DNA of 46,965 bases from a virus. The notes under the pieces are model-generated. The model worked only from the letters and a program-made list of their open reading frames with translations, made no database searches and was not told the DNA's origin. Where the stretch lies: positions 1-46,965 of the IMG/VR virus record IMGVR_UViG_3300042922_000909; one strand, given 5' to 3'. The translations under genes were made by a program, and so were the position numbers. Of the stretch, positions 1-6,687 are shown in pieces. Within the stretch, counting starts at the first letter, position 1; every line of letters begins with the position of its first letter.

Positions 1-365
1 GCGATGAAGTCCCATGCGCGTTGGATATCCGCCCGCTGCTCGTCTGTGCGGTACTTCTCGACAGGGATGTCCATCACCCATTCGCCTTGTGCAGGTGCGG
101 GAGTGGCGGCGAACTGCTCTAGGACGCGGCGCGATGCGTCAGCCAGAGCGTTCGCCTGAGCGACTATTTGGGTTTGAGATATTTCAGGATCGTACCCGTC
201 CCACCGTTTCAATGCTATCCGCAGCGCCTCTACCTGTTCCTCCGTCACGCCTTGTGGAGAGGGAGAGAGGGCGGTGAGGCGTGCAGCAAGTTCATCGCGC
301 TCGGCTCGCAGCGCCCGCACCATGTGAGGGCCATAGACCAGACCGTCGACTTCCACCGTATTCAT
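1..365 (-). CDS. DUF551-type phage protein, N-terminal part (gene crosses the window ends)
   Basis: The ATG lies at 365 on the minus strand and the frame stays open to base 1 (121 codons). The start overlaps the stop of the upstream gene at 362 as ATGA, so it is translationally coupled. The visible part is charged and probably helical. Reading on from base 1 into base 46965 on the same strand keeps the frame. It adds 57 residues containing KDGRW and ending in THWMPLP, then a stop at 46794 (178 aa in all). THWMPLP near the C-terminus is the hallmark of DUF551 proteins of temperate phages, whose function is unknown. This is the last gene of the leftward early operon. Confidence 0.8.
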   Translation of the reverse strand, partial: MNTVEVDGLVYGPHMVRALRAERDELAARLTALSPSPQGVTEEQVEALRIALKRWDGYDPEISQTQIVAQANALADASRRVLEQFAATPAPAQGEWVMDIPVEKYRTDEQRADIQRAWDFI

Positions 366-589
366 TGGCCTTGGTCCTTCTTCTGGACGAGAGCCGCGCG
401 AGCGGCTTCATATTTGAGGTACAGTTTGGTTTGCTCCTTCCTACACAAGCTCACGATCTTTTCGGCCGTTCGGCGCCCCATATCGTCACTGCCGTAGAGG
501 TGGCCATTTTCTAGAATATCCGCGACCGCACTGAACACGGTTAGGTTCGTGTGTGCATTTGTCATTGTCTCAAGGTTGTTCTTCGTCAT
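362..589 (-). CDS. Small hypothetical phage protein (75 aa)
   Basis: This is a 75-aa charged, probably helical protein that I do not recognise. An upstream in-frame extension is possible, but residues before MTKNN look non-coding and overlap the neighbouring gene. It sits one base after the coiled-coil gene ending at 591, and its stop overlaps the next start at 365 (ATGA). It is therefore an internal gene of the leftward early operon. No catalytic motif or membrane segment is visible. Confidence 0.65.
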   Translation of the reverse strand: MTKNNLETMTNAHTNLTVFSAVADILENGHLYGSDDMGRRTAEKIVSLCRKEQTKLYLKYEAARAALVQKKDQGQ

Positions 590-590
590 C

Positions 591-1601
591 TCACGACCCC
601 TTAACGAGGCGGGTGGCAGAGGGCGTTCTACAGCGAGGCTCGTCGACTGTGTAAAGCGCGACGCAAAAGTATTCGGGATCGTCGTCCGGATCGGGTTCAA
701 TTCTCCAGGAAGTTTCGTCAAGCTCGCGATGCCCGATGAGATAACCATAGGGGCCATAGATGCTCACGGGAGGTTTGCGCCGCTGACTTCTGTATTGCTC
801 GATCAGCCTCAGTGCCTCGTCGCGTTCTTGTTCTGCTGTGGTGGCGCGGCGGCGCGCTATGTCATTCCGGTCGCCCGCTTCCGACAACGCATCTGAAAGA
901 GCACGAACCTCCTCCCTCAGCCGCGCTATCTCTGCATCTGCAGTGGTGGCGCGGGCTTGCTGGAAGTTGCGGTTTTCCTCCGCCCATCGGATCGATTCAC
1001 AGGCCTCAGCGTAGTCCTTCCGCAACCGCGCTATCTCGGTATCCTTTTTCTCGATTGCGGCTTTCACATCGAGCCAAAGGCAGGCGGTCGCGCTGCTTGA
1101 GCCGATAGCCTCAGCTACCCTCATCAGGGATTCTTGCACTTGCGCTATCTCTGCATTCTTCTGGACTATGGCAGAGGCGGCTTCCCCGCAAATACCTGTT
1201 GTCCAATATGGCGGATTGGCGGTGTTTGCGTCCAAGTCCCGCAAACGCTTCATCAGCCCGCTCACATCTCCGGGGGGAGGAAGAGCGAGGATGGCGTTGA
1301 TGATCTCTTGGCGGTCATCCGCCACCGCTGGTAGGGAGAGGATGGCGAGAATGCGGTCGCGCAATTCTTCGTCGCCGTAGACCTCGATCTTGTTGGTGTG
1401 GACCGCCGCTAACCCTGTCCCCGGCGTCTGAGTGATGCCGAAGGTCTTGTGATCATCGCCGACCTTCAAAACGTCGTCACCTTTGGTGAAGGTTCGCGCT
1501 ATCTCTTCTCGCCTTGTCATGGTCGTGCACTCCTGGCGTGATGTTTTCTTGCCGCGGAAGCGCGACTTCACATGCGCGCAAACGTCTGCGTCGGTGGTCA
1601 T
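591..1601 (-). CDS. Coiled-coil phage early protein, Ea22/DUF551-neighbour type
   Basis: The protein is 336 aa from ATG 1601, which overlaps the stop of the small membrane-protein gene as ATGA. An alternative start is ATG 1520 (309 aa), preceded by CAGGAG at good spacing. The third-position GC bias of the stretch between the two starts favours the longer form. The central part carries heptad-rich repeats with recurring EIARLR units, which predict long coiled coils. The C-terminal end holds a VALYT element, common at the end of Ea22-like early proteins of temperate phages. The role is unknown. Gene overlaps place it in the leftward early operon. Confidence 0.65.
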   Translation of the reverse strand: MTTDADVCAHVKSRFRGKKTSRQECTTMTRREEIARTFTKGDDVLKVGDDHKTFGITQTPGTGLAAVHTNKIEVYGDEELRDRILAILSLPAVADDRQEIINAILALPPPGDVSGLMKRLRDLDANTANPPYWTTGICGEAASAIVQKNAEIAQVQESLMRVAEAIGSSSATACLWLDVKAAIEKKDTEIARLRKDYAEACESIRWAEENRNFQQARATTADAEIARLREEVRALSDALSEAGDRNDIARRRATTAEQERDEALRLIEQYRSQRRKPPVSIYGPYGYLIGHRELDETSWRIEPDPDDDPEYFCVALYTVDEPRCRTPSATRLVKGS

Positions 1602-1735
1602 CGCCGCACCTGGGGAATGTCGCCGTATGGTTCGGCGTGCGGGTCGTGTGCTCGACGGGTTGTCGCGAGCGTCCAGAGGACTGCGATTCCCAACAACACA
1701 GCGATGGCGACAAGCGCGCCTGCTATCTCGGCCAT
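1598..1735 (-). CDS. Small single-pass membrane protein (45 aa)
   Basis: This 45-aa frame starts at ATG 1735 behind AAGGAGG with a 7-base spacer, the best ribosome site of the operon. Its start shares a base with the stop of the previous gene (TGATG), and its stop overlaps the next start (ATGA). The first 25 residues form one hydrophobic helix (MAEIAGALVAIAVLLGI...), followed by a polar tail, so the protein is probably membrane anchored with a cytoplasmic C-terminus. Its function is unknown. Early leftward membrane peptides in temperate phages often act in superinfection exclusion, but nothing here proves that. Confidence 0.65.
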   Translation of the reverse strand: MAEIAGALVAIAVLLGIAVLWTLATTRRAHDPHAEPYGDIPQVRR

Positions 1736-2049
1736 CACGCCGCCTCCTTGTAGAAGCGGCGTGCAAAACGCGCAGCGAGCTCCGCTCCGTCGAGATCATC
1801 GAGGAACAATTCGGAGAGTGCGCCGGCGCGGCTCAACTCGGAGGCGCGCACGGCTCTTAATCTTGGGAGGATGTCAGGGTCCGTGATTCTGACGGGCGCC
1901 CCATTCAAGAGTCGTCTTAAGGCGCCAGGGGCGCCTAGGACGACTTCAGCGCCGGCTTTGCGGGTGAACCCCGGGCGGCGTCTTAATCTGTCGGTCACCG
2001 AGCAGGCGAGGGGTCTTCTCGGGAGGGCGGTTGTTTGCTTGTTGCGCAT
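1735..2049 (-). CDS. Hypothetical protein, first gene of the leftward early operon
   Basis: This is a 104-aa basic protein without a recognised domain. The ATG at 2049 follows AAGGAG with a 7-base spacer. It starts about 25 bases downstream of the leftward operator/promoter block, so it should be the first gene expressed when repression lifts. Its stop shares a base with the following small membrane gene. The arginine-rich N-terminus could bind nucleic acid. That is a guess from composition only. Confidence 0.6.
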   Translation of the reverse strand: MRNKQTTALPRRPLACSVTDRLRRRPGFTRKAGAEVVLGAPGALRRLLNGAPVRITDPDILPRLRAVRASELSRAGALSELFLDDLDGAELAARFARRFYKEAA

Positions 2050-2071
2050 CTGTTTTCTCCTTCAACACGAA

Positions 2072-2115
2072 GAAGCTAACAAGCGCAACAAGCGGAGTCA
2101 ACAAGTGCTTGTAGA
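2072..2115 (-). promoter_or_regulatory. Leftward early promoter with operator block (PL/OL-like)
   Basis: Read on the minus strand, the block holds TTCTACAAG, then TTGTTGACT, then two CTTGTT copies, the last as CTTGTTAGC. TTGACT (2095-2100) and TAGCTT (2072-2077) are 17 bases apart and could be the -35 and -10. ACAAG-CA-CTTGT inside the block is a perfect palindrome. The same block, almost base for base and in opposite orientation, lies at 2890-2932 on the other side of the repressor. It is therefore the likely repressor operator for the leftward operon. Confidence 0.7.
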
Positions 2116-2126
2116 AATTTGTAGCC

Positions 2127-2834
2127 TTAGCCCAGGCCGGGGATGATAATTTTGTGCAATGCGTGAACATCACCGGCCGGGAACGGCGCGAGATCCTCGA
2201 GCTTTGGATTGAACTGCCGAAGCCGGAGCCCCTTCTTGTCGAACCCTATGAACTGTTTGACGTAGCCGAAGATATCGTCGGTGTTCGGGTCGCGAATCTG
2301 TGCCACCACGAAGTCATCCGGGCGGGGCTGCTTCCATGGGTGAACGAAGACCATCTCGCCGGGATAGAACCGCGGTATCATTGATGCCCCAACGACATAG
2401 AGCGCGTAGGAGTCGACCGCATCATCTATCCACGGCGGGCAGTCCGTCTGGTCTACCGTTTGATTCATGATCAAGTGGCCCTCCCCGAAGGGGCTGCCGG
2501 CAACCCGGCCAAGGACGGGGATCTTCCGGTAAGGGCGCACCGGCATGGGCGGGGCAGTATGCAGTAGGCCGCCACCCACAGCAGGATATCGCACGGTTGC
2601 CCCACCGCGCTCTCGGCGGGCGCCGCGCTGGGCATCACGCATAAGCTCGGCGAACAGCTCCTCGGGGATTTCAAGCGCGCTTGCGATTCGGCGCCAGCTA
2701 TTCGTCGGGGCTTTCGTCGCGCCGGTTTCAATCTGAGTTACGGCCTGCTGGCTGATTCCCGCCTCCTCGGCGAGCCGGGTTTGGCTCCAGCCCTTCTTTT
2801 CTCGCGTCTCGCGCACAAGCTCCGCGATATTCAT
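2127..2834 (-). CDS. cI: CI-type phage repressor, XRE HTH plus S24 peptidase
   Basis: The 235-aa repressor has an N-terminal XRE helix-turn-helix (residues about 5-60, WSQTRLAEEAGISQQAVTQ) and a C-terminal LexA/CI S24 domain. The catalytic serine is Ser151 in GASMIPRFYPGE and the lysine Lys193 in GYVKQF. Ala112-Gly113 in GRVAGS fits the self-cleavage site. In this family RecA filaments trigger cleavage, which inactivates the repressor and induces the prophage. The gene lies between two matching inverted operator blocks and is divergent from the rightward early genes. The ATG at 2834 is used because it places the HTH at the normal position. No strong Shine-Dalgarno is visible, as is common for repressor genes read from a maintenance promoter. 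Confidence 0.93.
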   Translation of the reverse strand: MNIAELVRETREKKGWSQTRLAEEAGISQQAVTQIETGATKAPTNSWRRIASALEIPEELFAELMRDAQRGARRERGGATVRYPAVGGGLLHTAPPMPVRPYRKIPVLGRVAGSPFGEGHLIMNQTVDQTDCPPWIDDAVDSYALYVVGASMIPRFYPGEMVFVHPWKQPRPDDFVVAQIRDPNTDDIFGYVKQFIGFDKKGLRLRQFNPKLEDLAPFPAGDVHALHKIIIPGLG

Positions 2835-2889
2835 TGTCGTGTCCTATCAGGTAGTTACCGCCCGGTTGGTAGCATGTTGCACAATTAAG

Positions 2890-2932
2890 TTCTACAAGGT
2901 TGTTGACTGTGCTTGTTATCACTTGTTAGCTT
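2890..2932 (+). promoter_or_regulatory. Rightward early promoter with operator block (PR/OR-like)
   Basis: TTCTACAAG, TTGTTGACT and two CTTGTT copies repeat the arrangement at 2072-2115 in the opposite orientation, differing at a few bases. TTGACT (2903-2908) and TAGCTT (2927-2932) are 18 bases apart and fit a -35/-10 pair reading right. The first rightward gene starts at 2965. The repressor gene starts at 2834 in the other direction, so this intergenic region should also hold its maintenance promoter. Confidence 0.7.
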
Positions 2933-2964
2933 GTGGGGCTAGCAATGAATCAGAGGTAACCACC

Positions 2965-3231
2965 GTGAGAAGAAGCCACGCCGCCCGCCGCATCCCCGAA
3001 GTTTACGCCTATGCCCGCGATCCTGGGCCCGCAATTGAAGATCTCGACGGCTGGGAGTTTTCCCACAGCCGCAACGCCATCGCCGATGAGTTGGCGCGAG
3101 CCGACCTCGCCGCTCAAGGCGGCCGATACCGCGATGTAAATCCCGCGATTGTCGCGCGCGAAGAGCGCGCCTTTCCGCTCCCATTCCGCGCGACTGAAAT
3201 TGAGCCTGCAGCGGTGAGGCTCGCACGATGA
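2965..3231 (+). CDS. Small early protein, first gene of the rightward operon
   Basis: The protein is 88 aa from a GTG at 2965, preceded by GAGG at an 8-base spacer. An upstream in-frame extension runs through the operator block and is rejected. Its stop overlaps the next gene's ATG (ATGA), so the two are coupled. No domain is recognised. Its position, first behind the rightward promoter, suggests an early regulatory role. Confidence 0.55.
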   Translation: MRRSHAARRIPEVYAYARDPGPAIEDLDGWEFSHSRNAIADELARADLAAQGGRYRDVNPAIVAREERAFPLPFRATEIEPAAVRLAR

Positions 3232-3476
3232 GCGCAGCAGACATGGGCAAGCACAAGGACGCTGCAGATATAATTGCTGCACAAGTTCGCGGCGCACGAG
3301 GCCTGCTGGGTATATCCCAAGCAACCCTTGCCGAGCGTTCTCGTGTCAGCCGGTCCACGATCGCTGACTTAGAGTCGGGCAAGCGTCTATCACACGACTC
3401 CACCCTCCAGATTGTCATCTCCACACTGACTACAGCGGGAGTCAGACTTACCCCCCGCGGCGTGGAGATCATGTGA
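3228..3476 (+). CDS. Small XRE-family HTH regulator (Cro-like)
   Basis: The protein is 82 aa with one helix-turn-helix (about residues 20-65, LGISQATLAERSRVSRSTIA) and the short C-terminus ending LTPRGVEIM, typical of the small XRE proteins common in Rhizobiales. It is coupled to the preceding gene by ATGA. Its place on the rightward operon, directly opposite an S24 repressor, makes a Cro-like role likely. No effector domain is present. Confidence 0.8.
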   Translation: MSAADMGKHKDAADIIAAQVRGARGLLGISQATLAERSRVSRSTIADLESGKRLSHDSTLQIVISTLTTAGVRLTPRGVEIM

Positions 3477-3500
3477 TGGTTCTCACCACAGCCACCACCT

Positions 3501-3548
3501 AGCGCAGCCCCGAGCGTAGCGTGCTGCGCTCCAGGGTGCTCTAGCACC
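3501..3548. repeat. Two inverted repeats in the 160-base gap before the early gene block
   Basis: AGCGCAG (3501-3507) pairs with CTGCGCT (3524-3530), and GGTGCT (3535-3540) pairs with AGCACC (3543-3548). The pair lies between the Cro-like gene and the next gene. No T-run follows directly, so these are more likely an antitermination, processing or operator structure than a classic terminator. Nothing else is seen in 3477-3637 except the AAGGAG of the next gene. Confidence 0.35.
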
Positions 3549-3637
3549 AACGCCAACTGGCGGCGCCGCTAGCCCCGGCGTCGTCCTTTTCCCCAGTAGC
3601 AAGACCACTAACGCGCAAAGTGCGCGAAGGAGAAAGC

Positions 3638-3862
3638 ATGCCCGAAAACTTCGAATTTGAACTGGACGAGCACGTGCAGGCAGTCGTTGAGGGCCGCATC
3701 TGCGGCCGCAAAGAAAGCACCGACCGTGGGCGGGAGTACGTCGTCGCAACGCGCACCGCGTCCGGCCGCTGTGTCTACAGAACGTTCTCGGAAGACGAAC
3801 TCGACGAGCCCGAGGGCGACGAACCCAACAGCGCCGAAGTCATTCCGCTGCGTGCGGCATAA
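3638..3862 (+). CDS. Small acidic hypothetical protein (74 aa)
   Basis: The ATG at 3638 follows AAGGAG with a 5-base spacer, so the start is well fixed. The product is strongly acidic (EDELDEPEGDE near the C-terminus) and ends in VIPLRAA, close to the VIPLAA end of the next protein. No domain is recognised. Small acidic early proteins in phages are sometimes DNA mimics, but that is only a thought from composition. Confidence 0.6.
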   Translation: MPENFEFELDEHVQAVVEGRICGRKESTDRGREYVVATRTASGRCVYRTFSEDELDEPEGDEPNSAEVIPLRAA

Positions 3863-3872
3863 GGAGGGAAAA

Positions 3873-4610
3873 ATGGAACAGAGATTCAAGACTGGCGATC
3901 GGGTGAGGCTCATTGCAGACGGCCTCTCGACGGTCGGCGCAGTGGGCATGCTGGGGACGGTGAGGTTCATCGCGCCTGGCATCGAGCATCCCTATCAAAT
4001 CGAACTTGACGAGGGCGGGAAATATGAATCTCACGCGGTAACCGATGCGTACCGATGGACGTGGGCCGCCGAGCGCGCGCTTGAGCCTGCGCATCCCTTC
4101 AAGGTTGGCGATCGGGTGCACGCGCCCGAATACGGTCATTGGTGGTCAGACATGACCGTCGAGCAAGTGAAGCCGGGCCTCACGTTCCCTGTGCTTTGCC
4201 GGAACGCTGACGGCTTTGGTGGAGGCTTCAAGCCGGAAGACCTCGAGCTTATTGAGGAGAGGGTGCCCGCCTTCAAGATCGGTGACCGCGTGCAGGCGTT
4301 CAGCTTCAAGTCCGATGAGAATCCCGGCACAATCGTCCGCGCGAGAAACGGCGAGTTCGACATCGTTTGGGATGACGACCCAACTTGGTCATCCGACGAA
4401 CTCTACCACCTCCCCGCCACCCCAACCCTCAAGCCCGGCATTCGCGTTCGCATCACTGGCGGCGCTGCTGCTGGTGAAGAGGGCGTCGTCCTCAATCTGA
4501 ATGGTGGCGTGGCGAACATCCGCACCGACGACCTCTACACCGACAGGGCAGGGCAGTTGATGCGGCACGTTTCGGTCGGGAAGTCGAACGTCATCCCGCT
4601 CGCCGCATGA
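3873..4610 (+). CDS. Four-repeat KOW/SH3-like early protein
   Basis: The protein is 245 aa from ATG 3873, behind AAGGAGG. Four similar units begin with FKTGDRVRL (residue 5), FKVGDRVHA (76), FKIGDRVQA (134) and LKPGIRVRI (187), each followed by strands and turns as in small SH3/KOW-like barrels. KOW modules in NusG, Spt5 and ribosomal proteins bind RNA or RNA polymerase, so a nucleic-acid or transcription role is possible but unproven. The last unit, ITGGAAAGEEGVVL, is the most KOW-like. The stop overlaps the next small gene as ATGA. Confidence 0.65.
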   Translation: MEQRFKTGDRVRLIADGLSTVGAVGMLGTVRFIAPGIEHPYQIELDEGGKYESHAVTDAYRWTWAAERALEPAHPFKVGDRVHAPEYGHWWSDMTVEQVKPGLTFPVLCRNADGFGGGFKPEDLELIEERVPAFKIGDRVQAFSFKSDENPGTIVRARNGEFDIVWDDDPTWSSDELYHLPATPTLKPGIRVRITGGAAAGEEGVVLNLNGGVANIRTDDLYTDRAGQLMRHVSVGKSNVIPLAA

Positions 4611-4717
4611 AAGCTCTCAACGTCATCGGCCAAGTCGGGTTCTTGATCGGCACCATCGCGCTCGTAATCGCGCTTGTTCGAAAGGAGCAAGCCTACAATG
4701 GCAAAATCACTTTCTAG
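4607..4717 (+). CDS. Small membrane protein (36 aa)
   Basis: The ATG at 4607 overlaps the previous stop (ATGA). The frame encodes 36 aa with one hydrophobic helix of about 19 residues (VIGQVGFLIGTIALVIALV) and a short charged tail. It overlaps the start of the ATPase gene at 4698 by 20 bases, and its last codons contain that gene's ribosome site (AAAGGAG). It is either a real membrane peptide or an upstream frame that couples translation. Confidence 0.5.
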   Translation: MKALNVIGQVGFLIGTIALVIALVRKEQAYNGKITF

Positions 4718-5480
4718 TCTCAGATCCACAAAGAACAGCAAGCCGCCGCTCACGGTCGTCTATGGCGTGCACGGCGTCGGCAAAACGCAGCTCGCCAGCG
4801 AGTTCCCCGACCCGCTCTATCTCAACACGGCCGGCGAAACCCCGCCGTCTGATGTTGAACTCGCAACGCCTGGCACGATGGAAACGTTCGACGAGGTGCT
4901 CAACATCATCGGCGAACTTCTGACCACGGAGCACGACCACAAGACGCTCATCATCGACAGTCTCGACGGGCTTGAGCCGTTGGTGTGGGCTCAAACGTGC
5001 GCACAGAACGGCTGGAAGAACATCGAAGATGCGGGCTTCGGCAAGGGCTACGTCGCGGCGGACGCCGTGTGGCGTGACTTCCTTGCCGGGTTGGCGGCGC
5101 TGAAAGACGCCGGCATTGCAGTCGTGATGCTCGCACATAGCGATATCACGCGGTTCGATTCGCCAACGAGCGACCCCTACAGCCGATACGGCATCAAACT
5201 GCACAAGCGGGCGGGCGCTCTCGTGCAGGAGGCGGCCGACATCGTTGGGTTCGTCAATTACCGCGTGACTCTCAAGCAAGCCGACGCCGGTTTCAACAAG
5301 AAGGTGACGCACGGGGAGGGCGGCGGCGATCGGCAGATCCATTTCGAAGAACGGCCGGGCTTCCTTGCGAAGAACCGCTTTTCGATGCCGCCGAGCATGC
5401 CGCTCAAGAAGGGCGCCGGCTACTCCGAACTTCAGAAGTATTTTCCAGCCCCAACGGGCACAGCACAGGACGCGAACTGA
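4698..5480 (+). CDS. RecA-like phage ATPase (AAA_24, Sak4-type recombination protein)
   Basis: The 260-aa protein has a Walker A motif GVHGVGKT at residues 23-30 and a Walker B-like stretch TLIIDSLDG near residue 90. This is the AAA_24 family of phage nucleotide-binding proteins, which includes Sak4 single-strand annealing ATPases. These load on single-stranded DNA and promote strand annealing together with an SSB-like partner. The next gene encodes a DUF669 protein, the usual companion. ATG 4698 follows AAAGGAG. The stop shares a base with the next start (TGATG). Confidence 0.85.
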   Translation: MAKSLSSLRSTKNSKPPLTVVYGVHGVGKTQLASEFPDPLYLNTAGETPPSDVELATPGTMETFDEVLNIIGELLTTEHDHKTLIIDSLDGLEPLVWAQTCAQNGWKNIEDAGFGKGYVAADAVWRDFLAGLAALKDAGIAVVMLAHSDITRFDSPTSDPYSRYGIKLHKRAGALVQEAADIVGFVNYRVTLKQADAGFNKKVTHGEGGGDRQIHFEERPGFLAKNRFSMPPSMPLKKGAGYSELQKYFPAPTGTAQDAN

Positions 5481-6043
5481 TGGCAAGACTTGGCTCAACT
5501 TTCGACTCGACGCAGCACGACACGGAACAACGCGACTTCACTCCGTTACCGGACGGCGATTATCGGCTCGAGATTACCGAGTCCGATGTTGCCCCCACAA
5601 GCAAGGGCACCGGCACGGTGCTGAAAGCCACAGTTAGCGTCATTGAACCGGAGGAGTTCCGCGGGCGACTTGTGTGGGCAAACTACAACGTCGAGAACGC
5701 AAACGCGACCGCGCAACAGATTGGGCAGCGCGAGCTTGCTTCTCTCTGCCGTGCGATCGGCATTCCGAGCATCCAAGATTCGGAGGAACTGCACTTCAAA
5801 GCGTTCACCGCGAAGATTGGCATGAGCAAGCAGAGCACGGGCACGGATGGGAAGGTCTACGAGCCGCGTAACGAAATCAAGAAATACTACTTCCCCGACG
5901 AAGGCGCGGTGCCCGTTCCGGCCGTGTCTGCTGGCGCCACCGCACCGCCTGCCAACGACAACCAGCGCCCGGCCGTGAATGACAACCGGCCCACCGCTGC
6001 ACCGGCCGCTGTGGCGGGTGCTCGCCCCTGGGGCAAAAAGTAA
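5480..6043 (+). CDS. DUF669 protein, probable single-stranded DNA-binding partner
   Basis: The 187-aa protein matches the DUF669 pattern: an N-terminal LPDGDYRLEI-type strand, a central RLVWANYNVENAN segment and a low-complexity C-terminal tail rich in Pro, Ala and Asn that ends in PWGKK. DUF669 proteins lie beside Sak4-like ATPases and are thought to bind ssDNA. The flexible tail contains two NDN motifs, a short element found in many unrelated proteins here. A strong intrinsic terminator follows the stop within 50 bases. Confidence 0.8.
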   Translation: MARLGSTFDSTQHDTEQRDFTPLPDGDYRLEITESDVAPTSKGTGTVLKATVSVIEPEEFRGRLVWANYNVENANATAQQIGQRELASLCRAIGIPSIQDSEELHFKAFTAKIGMSKQSTGTDGKVYEPRNEIKKYYFPDEGAVPVPAVSAGATAPPANDNQRPAVNDNRPTAAPAAVAGARPWGKK

Positions 6044-6050
6044 AATAGCC

Positions 6051-6093
6051 GGCCCGTGGCGATTGCTTGGCGGCTCCCCGCCACGGGCCTTTT
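6051..6093 (+). terminator. Intrinsic terminator after the recombination genes
   Basis: GGCCCGTGGCG (6051-6061) pairs perfectly with CGCCACGGGCC (6079-6089), followed by TTTT. The 11-bp stem with a 17-base loop lies inside the rightward early operon, so distal genes probably need readthrough or antitermination. Confidence 0.8.
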
Positions 6094-6120
6094 CATCCCC
6101 TCTTTCGAAGGAATACAGAA

Positions 6121-6687
6121 ATGAGAATGACCAGCTACGCCCGCGAGCAAATCCGTAACGCGGCCATCGAACACACCTTCGCACCTCGTTATCTGGCACA
6201 CAAGCAGGAAGAGGACGCCCTCGCTCGCCAAGCCTACGCAGCCGTGATTTCGCCCTCAGAAATCAAGGCGGCGAAATCGCTGCCGGAAAATTGGTTCCGG
6301 TTGGACGCTTGCCTGCGCTTTAATGCCAACGGATTCGACATCACCCTGCACACCATTGGCGAAGGGCTCCCGGTTCCATATCGCGCTAAGGGCTCAGACT
6401 ACGGCGGGCATTGCGCACGGCTCGGCGTGATACAACCCGGCGAACTCGCAGACGCCATTAAGGCACACGCTGACGCTGGCGAAGCCCTGAAGGCCGACCG
6501 CAACAACGCCAAGCGCGCGTTGACAGCGCTGTTGGAGAGCGTGACCACCCTCAAAGCACTGCAGGCCGCTTGGCCCGAAGGCGAGCCGTTCTGGTCTGCG
6601 CTCGCAGCGAAATCCAACACGCCTGGGCTTCCGGCTCCGCTCGTTGCGGACCTGAACGCGATGTTGGGACTCGGGGCGGCCGCTTAA
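6121..6687 (+). CDS. Nmad5-like putative nucleotide-modification-associated protein
   Basis: The 188-aa protein starts MRMTSYAREQIRNAA and has a central LPENWFRLDACLRF segment, a VPVPYRAKG strand and a C-terminal helical half with LLESVTTLKALQAAWPEGE. This arrangement resembles phage proteins annotated with the putative nucleotide-modification-associated domain 5 (Nmad5). The biochemical function is not established. It lies upstream of a nuclease, a helicase and an adenine/cytosine methyltransferase. ATG 6121 has an AAGGA site. The stop shares a base with the next start (TAATG). Confidence 0.55.
   Translation: MRMTSYAREQIRNAAIEHTFAPRYLAHKQEEDALARQAYAAVISPSEIKAAKSLPENWFRLDACLRFNANGFDITLHTIGEGLPVPYRAKGSDYGGHCARLGVIQPGELADAIKAHADAGEALKADRNNAKRALTALLESVTTLKALQAAWPEGEPFWSALAAKSNTPGLPAPLVADLNAMLGLGAAA

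Noticed and set aside
1602-1799. Upstream extension of the coiled-coil gene
   Set aside because: Overlaps the small membrane-protein gene, which has a strong ribosome site. The extension is Arg-rich and unlike the protein.
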